From NCBI GenBank assembly GCA_017882715.1, contig JADGOY010000005.1, positions 1 through 57,081 of the forward strand: a stretch of 57,081 nt of DNA, written 5' to 3'. Of the stretch, positions 51,190-57,081 are shown one piece after another (positions within the stretch are counted from its first letter, which is position 1; each line of letters starts with the position of its first letter). Position numbers and translations under genes: made by a program. This stretch comes from Nakamurella sp. (GTDB lineage Bacteria; Actinomycetota; Actinomycetes; Mycobacteriales; Nakamurellaceae). The notes under the pieces are model-generated. The model was not told the DNA's origin, searched no databases, and worked only from the letters and a program-made list of their open reading frames with translations.

Positions 51190-53733
51190 CTATCCGGCGG
51201 TATTCAGAACCGTCAGCGTCCCGGCCTTGAGATTGGTCACGTACGCCTTTCGGCCATTCGGCAGTACCGCGACGCTGGTCGGCGAGTCGGTCGGAATATT
51301 GGCGGTGACTGTCCTGGTCTCCGTGTCGACGACGGAAATCGTCCCTGAGTCCACATTCGCGGTGTACAGGTAGCGCCCGTCGGGGGCGTAGGTGACGTCT
51401 TGTGGTTTGTCTCCCACCGGTACCGATCCCAGCACATGGTTGGTGGCGGTATCGATGAAGTAGAGGTCATTGCTGTCGTAGCAGACAACGGCGACCTGTT
51501 TGCCGTCAGGGGAAACGGCAACACTGTGCGGGCTGGTTCCCACCGGGATCGTTTGAATGACAGTGTTGGACGCCGTGTCCAGGACGGACAGCACGTTCGA
51601 TTCGTGATCGGCGATGTAGGCGAACTTGCCGTCGGGCGTGAACGTCACCCAATGAGGGTTGGCCGGCACGGAAACCGTCTGAACCACTGCATTTGTTCCC
51701 ACGTCGATGATATCGATATGGGCGGCGTCGTGACTGGGTACATACACGAATTTCTGATCTGGGCTGACGGCCAGCGCATAGGGCTTCTGTTCGACCGGAA
51801 TGGTGCCCAACAGTCTCGTGGTCTTGGTGTCCAGCACCGCCACGAGGTTGATGGTCTTGTCGGCGTTGTAGATGCTGACATAGGCATGGCTGCCGTCGGG
51901 GGTGAGCGCGATGAATTGCGGTGGTCCCGCCGGGACCGGGATCTTCGCGAGGACCTTGTTGATGGTCATGTCCAGAACCGTGACGACACCGGCGTCTCTG
52001 TTGGCGATGTAGGCAAGCCGTCCGTCCGGTGAAATAGCCACGAACCCCGGTGTTGCGCCGACGTTGATCGGGTCGCCATCGATCGTCGGTATAGCGACGG
52101 AAGGTGCCGGCACAACTGTGGGAACTGGTGTGATCGGCGCGGCCTCGGTTGACGGCGGTGCGGCGGAGCCGGTCGAGCCAGACGAGCTCTCCGTCGCGAC
52201 CGACTCACCCGACGACGCAGACGTTGTGGCGGGCAGCGGGGCTCCGGTGGGCATACCGGTTCCGGAGACGAGTTGGGTCGCCGGTCTGACCACGAGCACG
52301 ACTGCCAGGATCACCGCCACAGCTGCCACCGCGGCGAGCGCGGTGAGCGCAGCCCTGCGCCCAGGTCGTCGAGATCTGGCCATGGTGGCTGGTGGTCTCG
52401 CGGACGACGAAGGAGGTGGCCCACCGGGTGGTCCCCCGACCGCGGGGTGCGCTTGCGGGCGAGGTGCCTGGTCGGCTCCGGTGGGAGGTGACGCGGGCGT
52501 TCGGCCGGTTCCGGTGGTGTGGGGGGCGGGCGTCAGGCTGGCTCCGGTGGTGTGCGGGGCGGGTGGCTGGTCGGCTCCGGTGGGCGGTGGCGCGGGTGTT
52601 TGGCCGGTTCCGGTGGTGTGCGGGGCGGGTGGCTGGTCGGCTCCGGTGGGCTGAGCCGCGTCAGGCGATTCGACGAGGCTGGGGCCCTCATCCGGACCGG
52701 ACCGGTGAACCGGCTCCCCCTGCTGACCCTCCCCTGTCTGTCCCGCCCCGACGGCCGAGTCCCGACTGACGGCCGTTGGCTCGCGCGACGCAATCAGATC
52801 TGGTCGAGAGCTGGCCATGGTCAGCACGGTGGACGGGCTGTGGCGGCCGGTGAGGAGGGCGTCCGACAGGGCTTGAGCGAATTCGTCGCATGTTCGATAG
52901 CGGTTGCTGGGGCTCTTGGCGAGCACTCTGGAAATCACCGGGTCGGCGCGGAGGAGGTCGCTTCGATGATCGGAGACTGCTGCGGGAGGTTCGTTCAGGT
53001 GGGCCCACAGGAGAGCTGCCTGGTCGTCCCGGACGAAGGGAGGAACGCCGGTCAGGCACTCGTAGGCCACGCAACCGAAGGCGTATAGATCGGTTCTGGC
53101 GTCGAGCGGCTCTCCGCGGATCTGTTCCGGCGAGATGTAGGCCATCGTTCCGATGAAGTGCCCGGTGGCGGTCAGCTTGGTCAGCGCCGACGTTCGCTTG
53201 GTGAGGCCGAAGTCGGTGAGGTACACATGCTCGTGCCCGTCGCGTCCGGCGGATGCGGTCAGCAGGATGTTCGCCGGTTTGACGTCGCGATGGACCAGGC
53301 CGGCGTTGTGAGCGGTGTCCAGGGCGTCGGCCACCGGAGCCAGGATGGCCAGCGCACGTCTTGGTTCGAGCGGGCCGTTCGTGCGGAGCAAGTCGGCCAG
53401 GTTGCTACCCCGCACGTATCGCATCGCGATATAGAGAAGGCCGTCTGCCTCGCCTGCCTCGTAGATCGGGACGATGTTCGGATGATCCAGCGACGCGGCG
53501 AACCGGGACTCGCGCATGAACCGCTCGCGGAAATCGGAACCCTCGGTGAGTTCCTGCGCCAGTATCTTCAACGCGACGTTGCGGTTCAGCCGGAGATCGG
53601 TGGCCTCGTAGACCGATGCCATGCCGCCACGGTCCAGGTAAGCCCCGATACGGTAGTTACCGATCTCTGTACCGACCGGGATGTGTGGTGATATGCCTCC
53701 ACCGGATCGAGAACGTGAAGAATCATCGGTCAC
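51190..53733 (-). CDS. Receptor Ser/Thr protein kinase with extracellular YVTN beta-propeller
   Basis: This 847-residue single-pass receptor kinase has its kinase domain at about 25-295. It shows the ATP-anchoring Lys56 in VALKIL, HRDVKPAN with catalytic Asp150, TDFG with Asp174, and SPEQ, so it should be active. A Pro/Thr-rich linker with tandem 22-residue repeats (about 362-420) leads to one membrane segment (about 460-483). Outside are about seven YVTN-type blades (from residue 545; repeated PDGRLAYIAN, DLYFIDTATN, RYLYTANVDSG). The layout resembles mycobacterial PknD, whose sensor is also a propeller. The GTG at 53733 starts it; an FHA protein gene is divergent. Confidence 0.93.
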   Translation of the reverse strand: MTDDSSRSRSGGGISPHIPVGTEIGNYRIGAYLDRGGMASVYEATDLRLNRNVALKILAQELTEGSDFRERFMRESRFAASLDHPNIVPIYEAGEADGLLYIAMRYVRGSNLADLLRTNGPLEPRRALAILAPVADALDTAHNAGLVHRDVKPANILLTASAGRDGHEHVYLTDFGLTKRTSALTKLTATGHFIGTMAYISPEQIRGEPLDARTDLYAFGCVAYECLTGVPPFVRDDQAALLWAHLNEPPAAVSDHRSDLLRADPVISRVLAKSPSNRYRTCDEFAQALSDALLTGRHSPSTVLTMASSRPDLIASREPTAVSRDSAVGAGQTGEGQQGEPVHRSGPDEGPSLVESPDAAQPTGADQPPAPHTTGTGQTPAPPPTGADQPPAPHTTGASLTPAPHTTGTGRTPASPPTGADQAPRPQAHPAVGGPPGGPPPSSSARPPATMARSRRPGRRAALTALAAVAAVAVILAVVLVVRPATQLVSGTGMPTGAPLPATTSASSGESVATESSSGSTGSAAPPSTEAAPITPVPTVVPAPSVAIPTIDGDPINVGATPGFVAISPDGRLAYIANRDAGVVTVLDMTINKVLAKIPVPAGPPQFIALTPDGSHAYVSIYNADKTINLVAVLDTKTTRLLGTIPVEQKPYALAVSPDQKFVYVPSHDAAHIDIIDVGTNAVVQTVSVPANPHWVTFTPDGKFAYIADHESNVLSVLDTASNTVIQTIPVGTSPHSVAVSPDGKQVAVVCYDSNDLYFIDTATNHVLGSVPVGDKPQDVTYAPDGRYLYTANVDSGTISVVDTETRTVTANIPTDSPTSVAVLPNGRKAYVTNLKAGTLTVLNTAG
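52551..52652. repeat. 66-bp direct repeat in the kinase linker
   Basis: A 35-bp stretch beginning TGTGCGGGGCGGGTGGCTGG recurs at 52551 and 52617, a 66-bp (22-codon) period, with shorter related copies on either side. It encodes the Thr/Gly/Pro repeats of the linker. Confidence 0.8.
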
Positions 53734-54097
53734 CGGAGGTCACCCCCGCGACAAAGAGCCTGCGCGTGCGACGACGAACATCCCACATGACCCCTGCCGG
53801 GTCGGCGGATTCCCCGGCGCACGTACATGACACGAATTCGGTTGCCCGAACCATGACAGTCACCCTCCGCACTCTTCCGTCGCTCAGTGTGACCATGAGT
53901 AGAATAGGAGCCTCGAACAGCACCAATCATTACCGCCGGCGACACCGCTGGCAACGTCGGGGATACGGCAGCCAGGAAATCGTGATCGTGGGGCGGTGCC
54001 TTGATCGCTCGACCTGACTGCACAGTGCCCCCGGAGAGCGTCTCCGGCGCCATGCCGGACAATGAAAGCCTCCAGACAGGTCGAACGGAGAGATGCC
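53734..54097. other. Divergent region between the kinase and FHA genes
   Basis: These 364 bp hold no gene and should carry both promoters. TAGAAT (plus, 53900-53905) overlaps TATTCT (minus, 53901-53906), either of which could be a -10 element. No clear -35 is seen. Confidence 0.5.
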
Positions 54098-54727
54098 GTG
54101 GGCGCCCAGAACGATTCGACCGATGCCTGCCTCTTCTTCCGTGACGAGACCGGCCGGCAACAAATGACCGCGCTCGTCCCGACGGCGATCCGACTGACCA
54201 TTGGCCGTGGCCAGGGCTCGGATCTGCATCTGTTCTGGGACAGCGAGGTGTCCCGGCTGCATGCCCAGCTGGAGCATGTGGGCCGTGACTGGGTGTTGGT
54301 CGACGACGGACTCTCCCGCAACGGGACCTACGTGAATGGGGAACGGCTCACCACCAGGCACCGATTGCGCGACGGCGACGTCATCCTGGTCGGCTCCACC
54401 ACGATGTCCTACCGCGCCGATCGTATTCCACCCTCGCCGGATACCAGAATTGCTCAGAATGTCGTCACCGTTCAGTCGATGTCAGACACCCAGCGTCGAG
54501 TCGTTCAGGCGCTGTGCCGTCCGTATACCGCCGGCGCTCCGTATGCGACGCCGGCGACGAATCAGCAGATCGCGGACGAGATCTACCTCAGCGTCGACAG
54601 CGTGAAGAATCACCTGCGCACGCTGTTTCAAAAGTTCGGGATCGAAGATCTGCCGCAGAATCAAAAACGCGCCCGCTTGGTCGAGTTGGCATTCCGGTCT
54701 GGTCTGGTGTCCGACCGCAATCCCTGA
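54098..54727 (+). CDS. FHA-domain protein with C-terminal helix-turn-helix
   Basis: This 209-residue protein has an FHA phosphothreonine-binding domain (about 15-105) with the family residues in TIGRGQGSDLHL, SRLHAQL and LSRNGTYVNG. The C-terminal 75 residues (TNQQIADEIYLSVDSVKNHL) form a LuxR-like helix-turn-helix. It would read threonine phosphorylation and bind DNA. The kinase gene is divergent, making it the obvious partner. The GTG at 54098 has CGGAGAG upstream; an ATG at 54062 is also in frame. I know of no characterised member with this exact layout. Confidence 0.85.
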   Translation: MGAQNDSTDACLFFRDETGRQQMTALVPTAIRLTIGRGQGSDLHLFWDSEVSRLHAQLEHVGRDWVLVDDGLSRNGTYVNGERLTTRHRLRDGDVILVGSTTMSYRADRIPPSPDTRIAQNVVTVQSMSDTQRRVVQALCRPYTAGAPYATPATNQQIADEIYLSVDSVKNHLRTLFQKFGIEDLPQNQKRARLVELAFRSGLVSDRNP

Positions 54728-55258
54728 GCGGCTCCCGTCGTTCGCGGGGACCCGTCCCATTCCGGCGGCCGGGCAAGCCGCAAGCGGCCAGATTATCGAC
54801 CGGCGGATGCCGCGCGCACTCCGGGCCGCACCTCGGCCGTGCCCACCTTGGTGGCCAAGCCTGACACCTCGCAGTGAGCTTGAGTCACTCTGGGTTCCCT
54901 AGCCGTCGGCGCCGGAACGCGACAGGCTCAGGACATCGAGTTGAGCACCTGCAGGGCTCGGCCGAGCAATTCCATTGAGGTGGTCGACGCCCGACTACCT
55001 GCTGAGGACCAAGTACTCACTCCGCCGTTGCCGTAAGGCAGTCGATGCCTGACTGCCAACGACGGACAGTGTGCGCGTGGCCACCCAAGGACGCCCGTAG
55101 CTCAGCTCCGAAAGCATTCCTGGCCAACAGGTTTCACTGACGCACCGCGTGCGGCGCGCGAAGCGCGGGCAGGAACGCCCCACAGAGAGCCTCATTCGCA
55201 CCGACGCCACCGTACGCGTCGTGCCGGCAGCGTGCTCTCACCACAGAAAGAGAACACC
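54728..55258. other. Intergenic region before the sigma factor gene
   Basis: These 531 bp contain no recognisable gene, repeat or terminator. The promoter of the sigma factor gene should lie in its right part. Confidence 0.55.
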
Positions 55259-55906
55259 ATGGACGTGGATACATATCGCAGCCCGTTGCGCGGGTCGAAG
55301 CCCCGCGAGGTGATGGAGCGCGACCTCATCGAATTGGTGGAGGCTGCCAGGCAAGGTGACGGAAAAGCATGGAACGCCCTGGTGCGGGAGTACGCACCGC
55401 TGGTCACTTCGGTGACGCGTCAGTTCCGGCTTTCCCCGAGCGATGCCGAAGACGTCGGTCAGGTGGTCTGGCTCCGGTTCTTCGAGAACCTGGCGCGCGT
55501 GAGGACCATATGCGCCATCCCCGGGTGGATCAAGACAACAACGAGAAACGAGGCCCTGCGTGTCCTGAGAGCGCGCCGGCGCCTCGACCTGATCGACCCG
55601 ACGATCCTGGTCGGCATGAACCTGCACGTCCCCGACCAGGACGTCGACCGTGACCTACTGCGACGTGAGCGCGACCAGGCGATCCGCGATGGTCTCGCCG
55701 AGCTCGAACCGAGTCATCGCGAGTTGTTGATCCTGCTGCACTCAGAGGACCGGCCGAGCTACCAGGAGGTCAGCGAGACTCTCGGGATGCGGCACGGCAG
55801 CATCGGTCCGACCCGTGCCCGGTGCCTGGAAAGGCTCAGGAAGACCGAAGCGGTACGCCGGTTCAACCGGTCGGGGGGCGACCCGCTGGACATTGCGGCG
55901 GCGTGA
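55259..55906 (+). CDS. RNA polymerase sigma factor, ECF type
   Basis: This 215-residue protein has sigma region 2 (about 25-100: GKAWNALVREYAPLVTSVTR, DAEDVGQVVWLRFFENLARV, PGWIKTTTRNEALRVLRARR) and region 4 (about 135-195: LAELEPSHRELLILLHSEDR, then SYQEVSETLGMRHGSIGPTR). There is no adjoining anti-sigma gene in the window. The upstream FHA-HTH and kinase genes may control it. The ATG at 55259 has AAAGAG upstream. The C-terminal RFNRSGGDPLDIAAA tail is short. Confidence 0.88.
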   Translation: MDVDTYRSPLRGSKPREVMERDLIELVEAARQGDGKAWNALVREYAPLVTSVTRQFRLSPSDAEDVGQVVWLRFFENLARVRTICAIPGWIKTTTRNEALRVLRARRRLDLIDPTILVGMNLHVPDQDVDRDLLRRERDQAIRDGLAELEPSHRELLILLHSEDRPSYQEVSETLGMRHGSIGPTRARCLERLRKTEAVRRFNRSGGDPLDIAAA

Positions 55907-56084
55907 CCGGCCCGGTTCTGCGATCCTCCGAGAATCGGATCGACGTGGCCGCATCTCGGATCCCAGCCGCAATTGCCCAGAATGCCCACAAACTCGACTT
56001 ATCAAAGGACTCCGGCCCTACTCCGGTCTCTTGAGAACTGAGAAAGTGGTCGGCTTGGCACCGAGGAACCTGAGGACTTCGACG

Positions 56085-56504
56085 ATGGCGCGGCCGGTCG
56101 GCACGCTGGTCCTCGGAGTGGTCGTCGCATTCGGTGCCGGCGGCTTCCTCGGCCCCATCATCCGACGGCGGTGTTCGACCAGGAGCAACTCACGAGCGGG
56201 GTCGCGAGCGTGTTGAGCGGTGCACCACCGTCCGGACATGGCCTTCACCGCATCACCGGCGTGGGCTGCCCCGCGGACGTCGCCGTCGTAGCAGGCAACC
56301 GCAGGAACACCGCCCCGCGTCACGACGCCGCTGACCGTCTTCCGGTACAGCCTGCAGATTGATGGGTCCGGAATACCGGTGACCGTCATCGTCACCCGCG
56401 ATGATCAGACGGCCGAAAGCGGTGGGACGGTGAGCGGGGCGTACGAGGTGGCCTCCCGAGTTGAGTCCTCGCGCGGATCAAAGTGGTCCCGATGGGACGG
56501 GTGA
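56085..56504 (+). pseudogene. Frameshifted DUF4333-like lipoprotein/secreted protein gene
   Basis: An ATG with GAGGA 9 nt upstream starts MARPVGTLVLGVVVAFGAGG, a membrane segment. The frame then shifts to VFDQEQLTSGVASVLSG and GVGCPADVAVVAGN, and shifts again to VFRYSLQIDGSGIPVTVIVT and AESGGTVSGAYEV. The order (N-terminal anchor, cysteine followed by P, then a short beta domain) is that of DUF4333 proteins. Two frameshifts make it a pseudogene unless the sequence has errors. Confidence 0.65.
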
Positions 56505-56607
56505 GGCGCGAGTCGACGGCTTCATCCGCGCCGTCGATGTTGATCCGCGCGACCCGGTGGGCCAGGCGGCGGCTGCTCCGGGCGAGTTCAGCCGCCGCCG
56601 CTGCAGG

Positions 56608-57081
56608 TCAGAAGTCGATCTCGCCCGCGATGAACTTCTCGACGTTGTCCCGCGCCTCGTCATCCGGGTACTGCCCCGGTGGGGATTTCATGAAGTAGGA
56701 GGACGCCGAGAGCACGGGCCCACCCACACCGCGATCCTTGGCGATCTTGGCGGCGCGCACCGCGTCGATGATCACGCCGGCCGAGTTGGGGGAGTCCCAG
56801 ACCTCCAGCTTGTACTCCAGGCTCAACGGGACGTCGCCGAAACCGCGACCCTCGAGCCGGACGTAGGCCCACTTGCGATCGTCCAGCCAGGCCACGTAAT
56901 CCGATGGTCCGATGTGTACGTTGCGGGCGCCCATGTCCCGGTCCACCTGGGACGTCACGGCCTGCGTCTTGGAGACCTTCTTGGACTCGAGCCTGTCCCG
57001 CTCGAGCATGTTCATGAAGTCCATGTTGCCGCCGACGTTCAGCTGCATCGTGCGGTCCAGCACCACACCGCGGTCCTCGAA
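56608..57081 (-). CDS. ino1: Inositol-3-phosphate synthase, C-terminal part (cut by window edge)
   Basis: The visible 157 residues are the C-terminal half of myo-inositol-3-phosphate synthase, which converts glucose 6-phosphate to inositol 3-phosphate, the first step to phosphatidylinositol and mycothiol. Family segments are [46 protein letters not shown], and [20 protein letters not shown]. The frame is open through 57081, so the start lies outside the window. Confidence 0.92.
   Translation of the reverse strand, partial: FEDRGVVLDRTMQLNVGGNMDFMNMLERDRLESKKVSKTQAVTSQVDRDMGARNVHIGPSDYVAWLDDRKWAYVRLEGRGFGDVPLSLEYKLEVWDSPNSAGVIIDAVRAAKIAKDRGVGGPVLSASSYFMKSPPGQYPDDEARDNVEKFIAGEIDF

Overview
The window is the replication-origin region of a very GC-rich actinobacterial chromosome. 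The strongest signs are the gene order tRNA-Ile / gyrA-gyrB / dciA / recF / gnd / dnaN / dnaA / rpmH-rnpA-yidD-yidC-jag-rsmG / parA-parB / cwlM-trxA-trxB-murJ / mutT / pcnA, the many GTG starts, the GTGA or ATGA stop-start overlaps, and the MurJ-pseudokinase fusion. A member of the Nakamurella/Frankia-like branch is a guess; the genus cannot be proved from this sequence alone.

Layout. 1-2352: tRNA-Ile(GAT), a two-domain universal stress protein and a DUF3566 membrane protein coupled to gyrA. 2349-17000: the minus-strand replication block gyrA, gyrB, dciA, recF, gnd, dnaN, dnaA. Two plus-strand genes break it: a hemerythrin-like gene between gyrB and dciA, and a membrane-anchored thioesterase between dciA and recF. 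The candidate oriC lies between dnaN and dnaA, with further DnaA boxes upstream of dnaA. 17438-21394: the plus-strand rpmH-rnpA-yidD-yidC-jag-rsmG block. 21395-24125: 2.7 kb with no recognisable gene but at least five parS sites, the last of which lies inside parA. 24126-26140: parA-parB.

26413-40318: a D-Ala-D-Ala ligase-like gene, an aminotransferase, a GNAT protein, cwlM, trxA, trxB, and a coupled mutT-like / DUF6049 / murJ operon. 40535-46512: an MFS pseudogene, pcnA, an MFS transporter, a YqgE-family gene and two small membrane proteins. 46551-51178: leuS behind a probable transcription attenuator, followed by a run of broken genes (lactonase, possible MOSC fragment, alpha/beta hydrolase). 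51190-55906: a Ser/Thr kinase with an extracellular YVTN propeller, divergent from an FHA-HTH protein, followed by a sigma factor. 56085-57081: a broken DUF4333-like gene and the 3' part of an inositol-3-phosphate synthase gene cut by the window edge.

How the genes work together: initiation (DnaA, DnaN, DciA), topology (gyrase) and segregation (ParAB-parS) sit beside cell-wall assembly and its control (MurJ with pseudokinase, CwlM, ligase-like enzyme) and membrane insertion (YidC). The accessory interest is in the parS-dense non-coding stretch, the leuS leader, the kinase/FHA-HTH/sigma neighbourhood and the pseudogene cluster after leuS.
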